Below, piece after piece: positions 8,577 to 17,637 of a stretch of DNA of 64,000 bases. The notes under the pieces are model-generated. The model worked only from the letters and a program-made list of their open reading frames with translations, searched no databases and was not told where the DNA came from. This DNA is from Anaerolineae bacterium UTCFX2 (GTDB taxonomy: Bacteria; Chloroflexota; Anaerolineae; Anaerolineales; UBA4823): positions 23,969-87,968 of the forward strand of contig MWTA01000038.1 in assembly GCA_002050125.1 (NCBI GenBank). The letters run 5' to 3'. The position numbers were made by a program, and so were the translations under genes. Position 1 is the stretch's first letter. Each line of letters opens with the position of its first letter.

Positions 8577-10229
8577 ATGACGCGCGCACGACCCGCCCCC
8601 GATCCACAGTCTGAAACGCAGGCTCGCCGGCTGCGTGAGACGACCTGCCTCCAGAGCGAGCTGGCAGAGCTGACGCTGCAGGCGGATCTGGAGGGTTTGC
8701 ACCGGCGCGTGATCGAAGGCGTGCGCAGCCTGCTCGATAGCGAATCAGCGATCCTGGTGCTGGCTGAAGACCGCAATCCGGGTTGGCTCACTTACAAAAC
8801 CCTCGACGAACAGTCCGGCTGGGCGTTTCAGCTCCAGCCGGATGAAGGCCGCGGACCGGTCAGCGACTGCCTGCGCTCCGGAAATGTGATCAACCTGGAA
8901 GGCAGTTCGGTTCAGATCAACTTCGATCCATCCTGCACCGGCGAGACCCCGATCCAGGCGCGTTCGCTCATCGCCGCGCCGCTCAAAACGAGCGGCGTGA
9001 CGCTCGGAGCGATTCTGGCGGTCAACTGCAGCCGGGAGCACTACAGCGCCTCGGACGAGGAACTGATAACCGCGCTGGCGTCCACCGCAGCCAGCGCCAT
9101 GCAGACCGTTCGATTAATCCAGGAATACCGGGTCAGCCGGGCGGACCTCGAAGCGGGCGGCTGGGAGCTGCTCGAATCGCACAACTTCCTGCGCGCCCTG
9201 TTCGACCATTTGCCGGTCAGCCTCTATATCATCGATGCGGACTACCAGCTCGTCGCCGTAAACCAGAAGCGGATCGCGCAAATGCCTGCGCCTGTTTCGG
9301 CGGAGGCTCTCAGCGGTCAGGTCTGTTATCGCGCGCTGTTCAACCGGGATGAACCCTGTATCGGCTGCCGCGCCCACGAGACGCTGGCGCAGGGTCTTAT
9401 CACCCAGCGCGAGGAGCGCCGCCGCAACGACCGGGAAGAGGTCAGCGATTGGGAGATCAGCAGCTACCCAATCCGGGACGACGCGGGCGCGGTCAGTCAA
9501 GTCATGCTGTTCGAACAGGATGTGACCGAAAAACGGCGCTTGGAGGCGATCCTGGTCCAATCCGAAAAGCTGGCTGCGGTGGGTCAACTGGCGGCTGGCG
9601 TCGCACATGAGATCAATAACCCGCTCACCGCGATCATTGCTAACGCCCAGATTCTCCAGCGCGAGCTCCCAGCCGGCTCCGACTTACAAGAATCGGTTGA
9701 TCTGATCGCGCGCGCCGGGGCGCGCGCCGCTCAAGTCGTGCGCAACCTGCTCGATTTTGCCCGCAAGGAAGAATACCGCCTGCGTCCAACCGACATCAAT
9801 CTGACTGTAGAGCGCGCGGTCGAGCTGGTTCAACACGAATTGCTGGCACACGGCATCCAACTCCGGCTGGATCTCGATCCGAAGCTTCCTACGCTTCTTG
9901 CCAGCCCGGATCACCTGCAGAGCGTCTGGCTGAACCTGATCCTCAACGCAATCGACTCGCTCGAGAAGACGCCGGGCTGGATCTCAGTTTCGACCCGCAA
10001 AAAGCACCGCGAGATCCAGGTCGTCGTGGCTGATAACGGAAAGGGAGTTCCAGCGGAACACATAGACCGCATCTTCGAACCCTTTTACACCACAAAATCT
10101 CCCGGTCGAGGCACCGGATTGGGTCTCTCGGTCAGCAACCGGATTGTCAAACAGCACGGCGGTCACATCCAGCTCGAGAGCCAGCCAGGGCAGGGCAGCG
10201 CTTTTACCGTCATCTTGTCAGTTCCCTGA
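8577..10229 (+). CDS. GAF-PAS sensor histidine kinase
   Basis: 550 residues, no membrane helix. Order: short coiled coil, GAF domain at about 35-180, PAS domain at about 205-318, HisKA with H344 in GVAHEINNPLTAII, HATPase with complete boxes (NLILNAIDS, DNGKGVP, FEPFYTTK, GRGTGLGLSVS). The PAS domain contains three close cysteines, C250, C261 and C264 (VCYRALFNRDEPCIGC), a pattern that could bind a metal or report redox state. It is presumably the active autokinase for the OmpR-type regulator encoded 9 bases upstream. The TAGAAT just upstream might serve as an internal promoter, but this is weak. Confidence 0.88.
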   Translation: MTRARPAPDPQSETQARRLRETTCLQSELAELTLQADLEGLHRRVIEGVRSLLDSESAILVLAEDRNPGWLTYKTLDEQSGWAFQLQPDEGRGPVSDCLRSGNVINLEGSSVQINFDPSCTGETPIQARSLIAAPLKTSGVTLGAILAVNCSREHYSASDEELITALASTAASAMQTVRLIQEYRVSRADLEAGGWELLESHNFLRALFDHLPVSLYIIDADYQLVAVNQKRIAQMPAPVSAEALSGQVCYRALFNRDEPCIGCRAHETLAQGLITQREERRRNDREEVSDWEISSYPIRDDAGAVSQVMLFEQDVTEKRRLEAILVQSEKLAAVGQLAAGVAHEINNPLTAIIANAQILQRELPAGSDLQESVDLIARAGARAAQVVRNLLDFARKEEYRLRPTDINLTVERAVELVQHELLAHGIQLRLDLDPKLPTLLASPDHLQSVWLNLILNAIDSLEKTPGWISVSTRKKHREIQVVVADNGKGVPAEHIDRIFEPFYTTKSPGRGTGLGLSVSNRIVKQHGGHIQLESQPGQGSAFTVILSVP

Positions 10230-10272
10230 AGCAAGGCAAGCCGCCGGCGGTATAATATGACTCAGCAAATCC

Positions 10273-12393
10273 ATGGCATCCACCGCCTCTCTTGAACCCT
10301 TTTTTGCGCCGCGCGGCGTTGCGGTGATCGGCGCCTCTTCCGATCCGACCAAGCTGGGCTATGGGCTCGCCCGCAATCTGGTTCAAAGCAACTTCAAAGG
10401 CGCAGTCCATTTTGTCAACCCAAAAGGCGGCAGTCTGTTCGGACGAACGGTCTTTCCCGCCATCTCCGAAGCCCCCGACCCGCTTGACCTGGCGATTCTG
10501 CTGATCCCGGCTGGAGCCGTTCCGCAAACCCTGCAAGACTGCGGTCAGCGCGGCCTCAGAGCTGTCATCATCGGCTCGGGCGGTTTTCGCGAAACCGGTC
10601 CGCAAGGCGCCGCCCTCGAAGATGAATGTCTGCAGATTGCCCGTTCATTTGACATGCGCCTGATCGGTCCCAACTGCATTGGCTTGATCGACACCCACCT
10701 TCCGATCGACGCCACCTTTCTGCCGCCGCCGGGCCCGCTGCCGGGCGACGTTGCGTTTATTTCCCATTCTGGGGCGATTTGCGCGGCTGTGATCGATTGG
10801 GCGCGCGGCCACAGCTTTGGACTGTCGCTCCTGGTCAGCCTGGGCAATCAGGTTGATGTCAACGAAACCGACGTCCTACAGCCCATCGCGGAAGATCCCT
10901 TTACCAAAGTCCTCACGCTTTATCTCGAAGGCATTCGGGACGGCCGCCGCTTCGTGTCCGAGGCAGCCCGCATCACGCGCCAAAAGCCGGTCATCGCCCT
11001 CAAGGTGGGGCGTTTCGCCGGGGGCCGGCGCGCGGTCGCCTCGCACACTGGGGCGATGGCGGGTCAGGAAAGCGCTTACAACGCTGCCTTCCGCCGCGCC
11101 GGCGTGATCCGCGCCGAAACCAGTGAAGAGATGTTCGATTGGGCGCGCGCGCTGGCGTGGTGTCCGCCGCCAAAGGGGCGCAGCATCGCGATTTTAACCA
11201 ACGCCGGCGGTCCGGGCGTCACCGCGGCGGACGCCCTCGAAATCCACGGGATGCACCTGGCTGCGCTGAGCGAGGCGGCTATCCAGCAACTGCAGGCAGA
11301 GCTGCCCCCGGCTGCCAGCCTCGCCAACCCGGTGGACATGCTCGCCTCGGCTTCGCCAGAGCAGTACGCCCGCTGTCTGCAAATTCTGCTGGACGACCCC
11401 AACGTCCACGGCGTGATGGTCATCCTGCCGCCGCCGCCCATGTTCACCGCCGGAGCGGTAGCACGGGCAATCATTCCGGTCATCCACCACAGCGAAAAAC
11501 CGGTCATCGTTGCGCTGATGGGCGAACGGTTGATACAGGAAGCGGTCGAGCACCTGCGCGCGGCGCACGTTCCAGAATACCGCTTTCCCGAGCGCGCCGC
11601 CTCGGCGCTTGCCGCGCTGACCTGGCGCGCCGAATATCTCGCCCGCCTGGAACAGGCGCCCGAGCCGCCGCTCGACCTTGATAGAGCGCGCGCCCGCAGC
11701 CTCTTTCAAGCCAACCGCGCCTCCTTGATGCCCGGCGCCTGGCTGCCGGTAGAATTGCTCGAGGAGCTGCTCGCCTGCTACGGGATACAAATCCCTCAAT
11801 CCTCCCTGGCAAACTCGCCGGCTCAAGCCGTCGAGCAGGCGCGCCGGCTCAATTTTCCGGTCGCCCTCAAAATCGCCTCGGCAGATATCCCGCACAAATC
11901 TGATGTACACGGGGTGCTGTTGAACCTGTGGGATGAAAATGCAGTAGCGTCGGGCTACGCTCAGATCATCGAAAACGTCAACCGGGCTCATCCGGCAGCC
12001 CAGATCGCGGGGGTTACGATTCAGAAAATGCTCCCCACCGGTCAGGATCTGATCTTGGGCGCCTTGCAGGACCCCCAGTTCGGACCGCTGGTCATGTTCG
12101 GCGCCGGCGGAGTGGAGGCTGAGCAGCTCAAAGACACCGCCTTTGCGCTCGCCCCAATGAGCGCTGAGGAGGCGGATTACGTCATCGAGGGCACCTGGGC
12201 TGGGCGGCGGCTCTCCGGTTACCGCAATTTGCCCCCGGCGGACCGCGCGGCTGTCAGAGGGGCTTTGCTGCGCTTCAGCTTCTTTGCCGCCGATTTCCCC
12301 GAGCTGGCTGAGGTGGAGATCAATCCCTTGCGCGCCCTGACGGACGGGCAGGGCGCTTTCGCTCTCGATCTGCGCGCCCGGCTCAACGCTTGA
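10273..12393 (+). CDS. ADP-forming acetate/acyl-CoA synthetase, fused alpha and beta parts
   Basis: 706 residues. The N-terminal CoA-binding Rossmann domain starts FAPRGVAVIGASSDPTKLGYG. Two succinyl-CoA-synthetase-like flavodoxin domains follow, with GPNCIGL, FISHSGAI and the segment ASHTGAMAGQ that carries the phosphorylated His in this family. The C-terminal 220 residues are an ATP-grasp domain (FPVALKIASADIPHKSDVHG, FGPLVMFGAGGVEAEQ). Such enzymes convert acyl-CoA, ADP and phosphate to acid, CoA and ATP, giving ATP during fermentation of amino acids or sugars. The exact acyl group cannot be read from the sequence. A perfect TATAAT lies at 10251, 22 bases ahead of the ATG, without a visible -35 box. 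Confidence 0.9.
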   Translation: MASTASLEPFFAPRGVAVIGASSDPTKLGYGLARNLVQSNFKGAVHFVNPKGGSLFGRTVFPAISEAPDPLDLAILLIPAGAVPQTLQDCGQRGLRAVIIGSGGFRETGPQGAALEDECLQIARSFDMRLIGPNCIGLIDTHLPIDATFLPPPGPLPGDVAFISHSGAICAAVIDWARGHSFGLSLLVSLGNQVDVNETDVLQPIAEDPFTKVLTLYLEGIRDGRRFVSEAARITRQKPVIALKVGRFAGGRRAVASHTGAMAGQESAYNAAFRRAGVIRAETSEEMFDWARALAWCPPPKGRSIAILTNAGGPGVTAADALEIHGMHLAALSEAAIQQLQAELPPAASLANPVDMLASASPEQYARCLQILLDDPNVHGVMVILPPPPMFTAGAVARAIIPVIHHSEKPVIVALMGERLIQEAVEHLRAAHVPEYRFPERAASALAALTWRAEYLARLEQAPEPPLDLDRARARSLFQANRASLMPGAWLPVELLEELLACYGIQIPQSSLANSPAQAVEQARRLNFPVALKIASADIPHKSDVHGVLLNLWDENAVASGYAQIIENVNRAHPAAQIAGVTIQKMLPTGQDLILGALQDPQFGPLVMFGAGGVEAEQLKDTAFALAPMSAEEADYVIEGTWAGRRLSGYRNLPPADRAAVRGALLRFSFFAADFPELAEVEINPLRALTDGQGAFALDLRARLNA

Positions 12394-12492
12394 ACAACCG
12401 CTCAGTATTTGAACCTTATCCCAGCCGCGAAACTCGATTTGCCGGCTGGCTCGCTGCCGCTAAAAAAACCCCACCCTTGAAGGAAGGTTTCA

Positions 12493-13212
12493 ATGTCTCC
12501 TGGCTTCCAATACCACCCGGATCTCCTCGCCCGCTTTCCAGCAGTCTGCGGCGGCGTGATCCTGCTGCAAGATTTCGTTAACTGCCCGTCACCCTCAGCC
12601 TTGCTCGAGACTTACCTGGCAGAGCAAAGCCGGGTAGCCGCGCAGATCGGTGAAAAACCGCTCAGTGAGATCCCCGCCCTGGCTGCCTGGCGCGGCGCTT
12701 TCCGCCAGTTTGGGGTGGATCCTACCAAATACCGCAGCGCGGCTGAATCGCTGCTGCGCCGCCTGACAAAGAAAGGGGATATCCCCTCCATCAACACGCT
12801 GGTTGACCTGTGCAACCTGATCAGCATTCGTTGGGCGCTGCCAGTCGCGGCTTTCGACCTCCGCCAGCTCACCAGACCGATCACTGTGCATTTTGCCCGC
12901 GGATCAGAAAACTTCACCGCCCATGACGCCCCCGAACCCGAACAGCCTGCTCCGGGCGAGGTGATTTTCAGCGATCCAGCCGGTCTGGTCGCCGCGCGCC
13001 GCTGGTGCTGGAAGCAGTCCGCCGAGAGCGTCGTAGATCTGGACACCACCGCCGCGCTCATCACAATCGAAGCTCAGCACCCCGCCGGCGCGGTCGATGT
13101 CCAAGATGCGCTGGACACCCTGGCAGAGCTCCTTGGAAAATACCTCGCAGGAAATATCCAATCCGGCGCGATTGATAAAAAGAACCCTTCGTTTTTCGCA
13201 GACACCGTTTGA
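12493..13212 (+). CDS. B3/B4 tRNA-binding-domain protein (PheT-related fold)
   Basis: 239 residues. The central region resembles the B3/B4 domain of phenylalanyl-tRNA synthetase beta chain: LAAWRGAFRQFGVDPTKYRS, SAAESLLRRLTKKGDIPSIN, LVDLCNLISIRWALPVAAFD. The final part (GEVIFSDPAGLVAARRWCWKQS) is also typical of these free-standing proteins. They are widespread in bacteria; an RNA-linked or editing-like function is proposed from the fold but I know of no settled role. The ATG at 12493 is supported by GAAGG a few bases upstream. The gene follows the acyl-CoA synthetase by 99 bases; the frame at 12390 inside that gap shows no family features and was not called. Confidence 0.75.
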   Translation: MSPGFQYHPDLLARFPAVCGGVILLQDFVNCPSPSALLETYLAEQSRVAAQIGEKPLSEIPALAAWRGAFRQFGVDPTKYRSAAESLLRRLTKKGDIPSINTLVDLCNLISIRWALPVAAFDLRQLTRPITVHFARGSENFTAHDAPEPEQPAPGEVIFSDPAGLVAARRWCWKQSAESVVDLDTTAALITIEAQHPAGAVDVQDALDTLAELLGKYLAGNIQSGAIDKKNPSFFADTV

Positions 13213-13256
13213 AGGCAGGCGTCTCGGGATATAAACCCCACTCTCCCCCGTAAGGA

Positions 13257-14381
13257 TTAACTGCTCAGTTCCTCAAACGCCCCCAACGCCACGTCGACCA
13301 GTTGCCCAAGCCCCTGGGCGAGCGGCGGGGTGTTGATATATTCATTCGTGGTGTGCGCGCCAAACCCGGTCGAAAGCCCAATCGTAATTGCCGGCAAGCC
13401 CTGGCTGAGCGGCACGTTCGCATCCGTCGATCCAATTGTCAGGTTAGGCTGCGTGCCCTGTTTTTGCAGGGCGCGCTTCGCCACCCGCACCAGCGGGTGG
13501 TTGGAGGCGAGCTTTCCAGCCGGACGCCGCCCGATCAGTTCCAGCGCAACCCGGACGCCGGGTTTCTCGGCTGCTGCGACAGCCCGCTCGACCTGCCGCA
13601 CCAGACCCGCCAACGTCTCCGCGCCCTCGGAGCGCAGATCCAGTTCCAGGCGCGCCTCCGGGGCAATGGTGTTGATGCTCGTCCCGCCGGAGATCACGCC
13701 CACGTTCAGCGTGGAGCGCGGCTTGGCAGGCGCGTGAATGGCGGTGATCCTGGTGATCAGCTCAGCCAACTCGTGGATCGCCGAATGCCGCCCGTAATCG
13801 ACCCAGGAATGCCCGCCCTCCGTGCGCACTGTGATCCGGTAGCGCTGGACGCCCAGCGCCCGGTGATAAACCTGTCCGAAAGCCATGCCTTCCAGAATCA
13901 GGTAAGCCAGCGGCTCGTCTTTGAAACGCTCGACCACCGCCCGAATGCCGCGCAGATCGCCCAGTCCCTCTTCGCCGACGTTTGCCACGAGCCACAGGTC
14001 GCCTGGCAGTCCGGGCTGGTCGCCGCGTTCCTGGCGCAGCGCCCACAGCAAGCCGAACAACCCCGCCACCCCGAGCGAATTATCGCCGATCCCGGGTCCG
14101 AAGATCCGGTCAGCCTCGCGCCGCACCTTCAGGTCGGTGTCAAACGGAAAGACAGTATCGAGATGCGCGGACACCACCAGCGGTTTTGATCTGCCGCTCC
14201 CTGGCAAACAGGCAAAGACGTTCCCCAGCGCATCCAGCGAAACAGCCTCAAGACCCTCGACTGCGAAGCGCTGGCGCACGAACTCCGCCCGCTGCGCTTC
14301 TCCAAACGGCGGCGCGGGGATTTGTTGGATCGTTACCGCCAGATCCAGCACCCGCGCCGATAAAGAAGCGTCGATTCCCAT
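13257..14381 (-). CDS. M20-family metallopeptidase / deacylase
   Basis: 374 residues. Zinc-ligand motifs of clan MH are present: VVSAHLDTVFP (His and following Asp), FGPGIGDNSLGVAGL (bridging Asp), NVGEEGLGDLRG (catalytic and metal Glu), and a C-terminal His in GFGAHTTNEY. The dimerisation or lid domain lies at about residues 180-290 (GGHSWVDYGRHSAIHELAELI). This resembles PepT/CPG2-like M20 enzymes that hydrolyse peptides or N-acyl amino acids; the substrate is open. An AAAGGTG ribosome-binding site precedes the ATG. The PfkB-type kinase gene ends 4 bases upstream, so the two are one transcript. Confidence 0.85.
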   Translation of the reverse strand: MGIDASLSARVLDLAVTIQQIPAPPFGEAQRAEFVRQRFAVEGLEAVSLDALGNVFACLPGSGRSKPLVVSAHLDTVFPFDTDLKVRREADRIFGPGIGDNSLGVAGLFGLLWALRQERGDQPGLPGDLWLVANVGEEGLGDLRGIRAVVERFKDEPLAYLILEGMAFGQVYHRALGVQRYRITVRTEGGHSWVDYGRHSAIHELAELITRITAIHAPAKPRSTLNVGVISGGTSINTIAPEARLELDLRSEGAETLAGLVRQVERAVAAAEKPGVRVALELIGRRPAGKLASNHPLVRVAKRALQKQGTQPNLTIGSTDANVPLSQGLPAITIGLSTGFGAHTTNEYINTPPLAQGLGQLVDVALGAFEELSS

Positions 14382-14385
14382 GCCG

Positions 14386-15408
14386 CTACACCTTTCGCGC
14401 CATCTGGCGCAGTGATTCGAGCCTCGCCAGGTTTAGCCCGGGCAGAGCGTCCAGCGCGTAGGTCGCCAGGTTGCCTTCCACAACCAGCGAAGCCGCAATA
14501 TTCCCGTACAATACCGCTTCGAGTGGATCGTAAGTGCGCCGGTAGCCCGCCAGAAACCCTCCACAGAACGCGTCCCCTGCGCCGATCGGATTGGCAAAGC
14601 GCGCCGGATAGGGAGGCACCTCCCAGCGGCTGCGGGTCGCGGCGTCGTAGAGCAGCTGGCCGCGCGCCCCGCATTTGATCACGATGAATTCGCACCCATA
14701 CGACGCCAGCGCCTCAGCCATCTCCCACAGATCGTGGGTGCGGTTCTGAAACAGCATCCGTACCTCTTCTTCCGCGGGCAGGAACGCCGTCAAGCCGGTC
14801 AGCAGCGCGGGGATATCGCCCCAACAAGCGGGGTTCATGTAGCCTGGCGAGGGATCGAGCGTGATCGTGGCAATGTCCGACTGGCGCATCAGCGCCGGCA
14901 GCAGGCTGTGGGTCAGGTAATCCAGCGGGCAGAAATGGGCTGCGTTGGCGCTCAGATATTCCTTCGGGATGTCCGCCTGGCGCAGCGAGAAAGGCTGCAT
15001 CTGTGTCCGGCTGTCGATTGATATTCCATTGGAAGGCTTATAACCTAACAGCGCTTTGGGAAAAGGCAGCCCGGCGCGGGCAAAATGAGCCACCGGGTCG
15101 TCAAACGCACGGGTGTAGCGATCGATGATCGCGGTGAAAAAGCGCAGATCCAGCGCCTGCGGAAAGATCTTCACGCCGCGCACATCCAAACCGGATTGTT
15201 CGAAGGCGCTTAACCAGTCGTGGGGATAGTCTTCGCCTACCCGCGCCACAATTGCGGGAGGAGGCTGCGGTTCCCAGACTGCCAGCCCCACCGCGGCGTA
15301 CAGGGCGCTGCCACCCGGAATATCCAACAGCGGCTCGCCATCCGGGAGCAAAACATATTCACGCAGCAACCGTCCCAGCACCAAATAGCGGGGGGTGGAT
15401 TTCTCCAT
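14386..15408 (-). CDS. PfkB-family carbohydrate/nucleoside kinase
   Basis: 340 residues. The ribokinase/PfkB fold is shown by the C-terminal signature NPIGAGDAFCGGFLAGY with the catalytic Asp of GAGDAF, preceded by VIKCGARGQLLYD. The N-terminal sugar-binding side has DIPGGSALYAAVGLAVW, an early GG motif. It should phosphorylate a sugar or nucleoside with ATP in the cytoplasm. The substrate cannot be told from the sequence: the protein is divergent in the middle (residues 100-220). It is the first gene of a two-gene minus-strand unit with the M20 peptidase. Confidence 0.83.
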   Translation of the reverse strand: MEKSTPRYLVLGRLLREYVLLPDGEPLLDIPGGSALYAAVGLAVWEPQPPPAIVARVGEDYPHDWLSAFEQSGLDVRGVKIFPQALDLRFFTAIIDRYTRAFDDPVAHFARAGLPFPKALLGYKPSNGISIDSRTQMQPFSLRQADIPKEYLSANAAHFCPLDYLTHSLLPALMRQSDIATITLDPSPGYMNPACWGDIPALLTGLTAFLPAEEEVRMLFQNRTHDLWEMAEALASYGCEFIVIKCGARGQLLYDAATRSRWEVPPYPARFANPIGAGDAFCGGFLAGYRRTYDPLEAVLYGNIAASLVVEGNLATYALDALPGLNLARLESLRQMARKV

Positions 15409-15544
15409 ACGCGGGATTATCCGTCAGATCCGTTGAAATCAGGAAAATCTGCTTTGACCAGTCCTCAGCCGTTGCCGGAAAAACATCCTCCAGCGCTGGC
15501 TCGACCGCCTGGTTTTCCCATCCTGCCGCGCTTTGCTGCCCGGT

Positions 15545-15760
15545 TCACAAGCTCGCGATGCTGCGCAGCAATCCGAGAACTAAAACCCCGATCTTCACGC
15601 CCTCTCCAAGGGAGATTTCCGGCGAGGCGTCATCTTCGTTTCTTTGGATCAACAAATATGTTGCCGCCACTCCTACGACAGCTCCGATGACGCCTCCAAT
15701 CACCAGCGCCTTCGGTTTCCAGTCGTCTGCCGGAATGATTTCCACATTTTCTGCGCTCAT
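15545..15760 (-). CDS. Small membrane protein, unknown function
   Basis: 71 residues. One clear transmembrane segment lies at about residues 18-37 (ALVIGGVIGAVVGVAATYLL), and a second, weaker hydrophobic stretch lies near the C-terminus (VKIGVLVLGLLRSIASL). The glycine-zipper look of the first helix is typical of small YtxH-like membrane proteins, but no family signature is decisive. A GGGAGAG ribosome-binding site stands ahead of the ATG, which supports a real gene despite its size. It is separated from the pfkB start by about 135 bases. Confidence 0.65.
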   Translation of the reverse strand: MSAENVEIIPADDWKPKALVIGGVIGAVVGVAATYLLIQRNEDDASPEISLGEGVKIGVLVLGLLRSIASL

Positions 15761-15844
15761 GGGTCTCTCCCTTATTTACATCTCGAATTAATCACATCCG
15801 CAGATGCTCGACAAACTTATCTCTGGATCATGCGGCTGGCGAAT

Positions 15845-16288
15845 CTATTTCCGGACGATCTGGCGTCCCAGCGCGCGCGCCGAAGCCTCAAACGATTTGA
15901 GGCGCAGAACCGGCTCAACCGCTCGGTCCTCTGCCTGATGCACGTACCGACCGATCAGGATCAGCCCATTCAATAACCTCAGGCTATAACGCGGCAGCAC
16001 CTGGATCAGTTTTACAGTCGCGTAGATGCTCGCTGCCAGCGTCACGAATGTGAACAACGTCACCAACATCACAGGCGTGATCAGCCAGATGATCGAAATG
16101 TCCGCCCAGCGGCTGGTCTCGCCGCCGCCCAATGTGAAGCTGAGCCCGGCAAAAACCAGCAGCGCCAGGCTCCCAAGCACAAGCGGAACGCTGATCTGCC
16201 AGAGCGCTTCCTTGCGGTGCCTTGCATGTGCGAGCGGGTTGCGCTCGCGTTTGGCTTCTACACTGCGGGTCGTATTTTTCATCTGCAT
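15845..16288 (-). CDS. Membrane protein with two helices, unknown function
   Basis: About 147 residues from the ATG at 16288. The N-terminus is basic (RSVEAKRERNPLAHARHRKEALW). Two transmembrane helices follow, about residues 35-55 (ISVPLVLGSLALLVFAGLSF) and 65-95 (IIWLITPVMLVTLFTFVTLAASIYATV), then an amphipathic C-terminal region. I do not recognise the family. The start is uncertain: the frame extends to a TTG at 16333 whose last bases overlap the hpt stop codon (TTGA), which would couple translation to hpt. An ATG at 16282 is a third option. The gene probably belongs to the hpt transcript. Confidence 0.6.
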   Translation of the reverse strand: MQMKNTTRSVEAKRERNPLAHARHRKEALWQISVPLVLGSLALLVFAGLSFTLGGGETSRWADISIIWLITPVMLVTLFTFVTLAASIYATVKLIQVLPRYSLRLLNGLILIGRYVHQAEDRAVEPVLRLKSFEASARALGRQIVRK

Positions 16289-16329
16289 TTCTATATTTAT
16301 TTTAGCATGGATTGCCGCGATTGATTCGC

Positions 16330-16872
16330 TCAACGGGTATAAGCTTCCGGTTTTAACTCAGCCACATAGGGCAGCGTTCGAAAGCGATCCGCAAAATCCA
16401 ACCCATAGCCCACAACCCAAACGTCCGGGATATCAAACCCCAGATAATCCAGCGGCACATCCGTTTGGGCGCGGATTTTGCGCACCAGGGCGCAGGTTCG
16501 CAGCGAGGCGGGGGAACGCCCTTTCAGCACCCGGTGCAGATAAGAAAGCGTGTGCCCGGTATCGACGATGTCTTCGACGATCAGGACGTGTTGGTCTTCG
16601 ATCGGCTCGCGCAGGTCCATCAGGATCCTCACCGCGCCCGATTCGGTCGTCTTGCCATAGCTGGAGAGCGCCATAAAATCAACCACATGCGGGATGCTCA
16701 GCGCACGGGTCAGGTCCGCCATAAAGATGAACGCCCCCTTCAAGATCCCGACCATATACAGACGCTTGCCGCGATAATCTTTCGAGATCTGGTCAGCCAA
16801 TTCCTGGACCCGTTTTTGAATTTCCTCGGGGGCGATTAAAACTCGCTTAATATCACTCGGTAATTCACCCAT
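16330..16872 (-). CDS. hpt: Hypoxanthine phosphoribosyltransferase
   Basis: 180 residues, the usual size. The PRPP-binding motif VLIVEDIVDTGHTL is complete. KGAFIFMADL near residue 50, DFMALSSYG and the C-terminal DYLGFDIPDVWVVGYGLDFADRFR are all standard for bacterial HPRT. The enzyme salvages hypoxanthine (and often guanine) with PRPP to the nucleotide in the cytoplasm. The ATG at 16872 is preferred over an in-frame upstream start at 16953, because GAGGAGAG stands just ahead of it and the homologous N-terminus (MGELPSDIKRVLI) begins there. Confidence 0.93.
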   Translation of the reverse strand: MGELPSDIKRVLIAPEEIQKRVQELADQISKDYRGKRLYMVGILKGAFIFMADLTRALSIPHVVDFMALSSYGKTTESGAVRILMDLREPIEDQHVLIVEDIVDTGHTLSYLHRVLKGRSPASLRTCALVRKIRAQTDVPLDYLGFDIPDVWVVGYGLDFADRFRTLPYVAELKPEAYTR

Positions 16873-17058
16873 TTTGCACTCTCTCCTCAGCCGCGAAAAT
16901 GTGGGGAGGTCGATCTCAGCCGCTTGCAGCTTTACATTTCTGAACCCATCCACCCTTAACCAATTTTACCTTAAATACCCCAAGCCTCGGCGCAAGTAGA
17001 TCTAGAGTAGTTATTTGCTCGAGCGCGCTGCCTGAAATCGCACAGCTTTCGGCTGGGT

Positions 17059-17067
17059 TGTTATAAT
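17059..17067 (+). promoter_or_regulatory. Extended -10 promoter element
   Basis: TG-T-TATAAT matches the extended -10 form (TGnTATAAT) exactly. No -35 hexamer is recognisable 16-18 bases upstream, which is common for extended -10 promoters. It would drive the hypothetical gene starting at 17136 with a leader of about 60 bases. That leader contains the inverted repeat GTGCAT...ATGCAC (17071-17103). Confidence 0.45.
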
Positions 17068-17135
17068 CCAGTGCATACCGTTGCGGCGCGCGGCTGCGAT
17101 GCACGACCGCGGCGCGTAATAATGGAGACTTAAAG

Positions 17136-17546
17136 GTGAGTTATCAACTGGTCAACCAGAACCATCCTGATAATCAAATTCGGATGAACAACTGGACCTG
17201 GTACGGCGTTCTAAAACTGGCGCTTAAATATGGCTGGAACCCGCGCGGTGCGGTAGAACCTGAAAGGTTGGAGTTGGCTGGTCTTTCTGCGGGCAATGGA
17301 CGCCCCAAAAATGGCGACTATTGGGGAAAGGAGCCCCGTCTGGTATTGTTTGAGGATGCGCTGAACCTGGGGGATGCCCTGGAGGAAGCCTTCATTAAAT
17401 ATGAGCCGGTGCGGCTGCCATCGCTGCACCCCTTTCACCTTGCGGGTGAAAACGGCGGCGCTGATAGCCAGCCGCCCGCACTCGGGGTGATCCAACTCAT
17501 GATCAGCTTCTGCCACGCGGGCGCGTTTCTGATCGAACCCGGCTGA
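17136..17546 (+). CDS. Hypothetical protein, 136 residues
   Basis: Starts with GTG preceded by GGAG at 17123-17126, a good ribosome-binding site. The protein is soluble, with a central motif GDYWGKEPRLVLFEDALNLGDALEEAFIKYE and aromatic residues early (MNNWTWYGVLKLALKYGWNPRG). I do not recognise a family. It has its own promoter element and a structured leader, and it stands alone between divergent hpt and the downstream YifB gene. The amphipathic DALNLGDALEEAF segment suggests a small alpha-beta domain, but no function can be offered. Confidence 0.6.
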   Translation: MSYQLVNQNHPDNQIRMNNWTWYGVLKLALKYGWNPRGAVEPERLELAGLSAGNGRPKNGDYWGKEPRLVLFEDALNLGDALEEAFIKYEPVRLPSLHPFHLAGENGGADSQPPALGVIQLMISFCHAGAFLIEPG

Positions 17547-17602
17547 GCGATCGGTCCAGTTGACCCGGGATCCGCCCAACCGCGGCAGACGAATAGATTC
17601 CA

Positions 17603-17631
17603 TTGACATTTTAGACCTCCCCTTCTAAACT
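17603..17631 (+). promoter_or_regulatory. Sigma70-like promoter giving a leaderless yifB transcript
   Basis: TTGACA (17603-17608), 17-base spacer, TAAACT (17626-17631). Transcription would start about 7 bases after the -10 box, at or next to the A of the ATG at 17638. No ribosome-binding site fits between them, so a leaderless mRNA is predicted. Confidence 0.6.
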
Positions 17632-17637
17632 AGAGCC

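Noticed and set aside
12390..12581. Short frame after the acyl-CoA synthetase
   Set aside because: It overlaps the synthetase stop and the start of the B3/B4 gene and has no ribosome-binding site or family resemblance.
17071..17103. Inverted repeat GTGCAT...ATGCAC considered as a tRNA or riboswitch
   Set aside because: The arms are 6 bases only, separated by 21 bases, with no cloverleaf or known aptamer sequence. It is noted only as leader structure of the 17136 gene.
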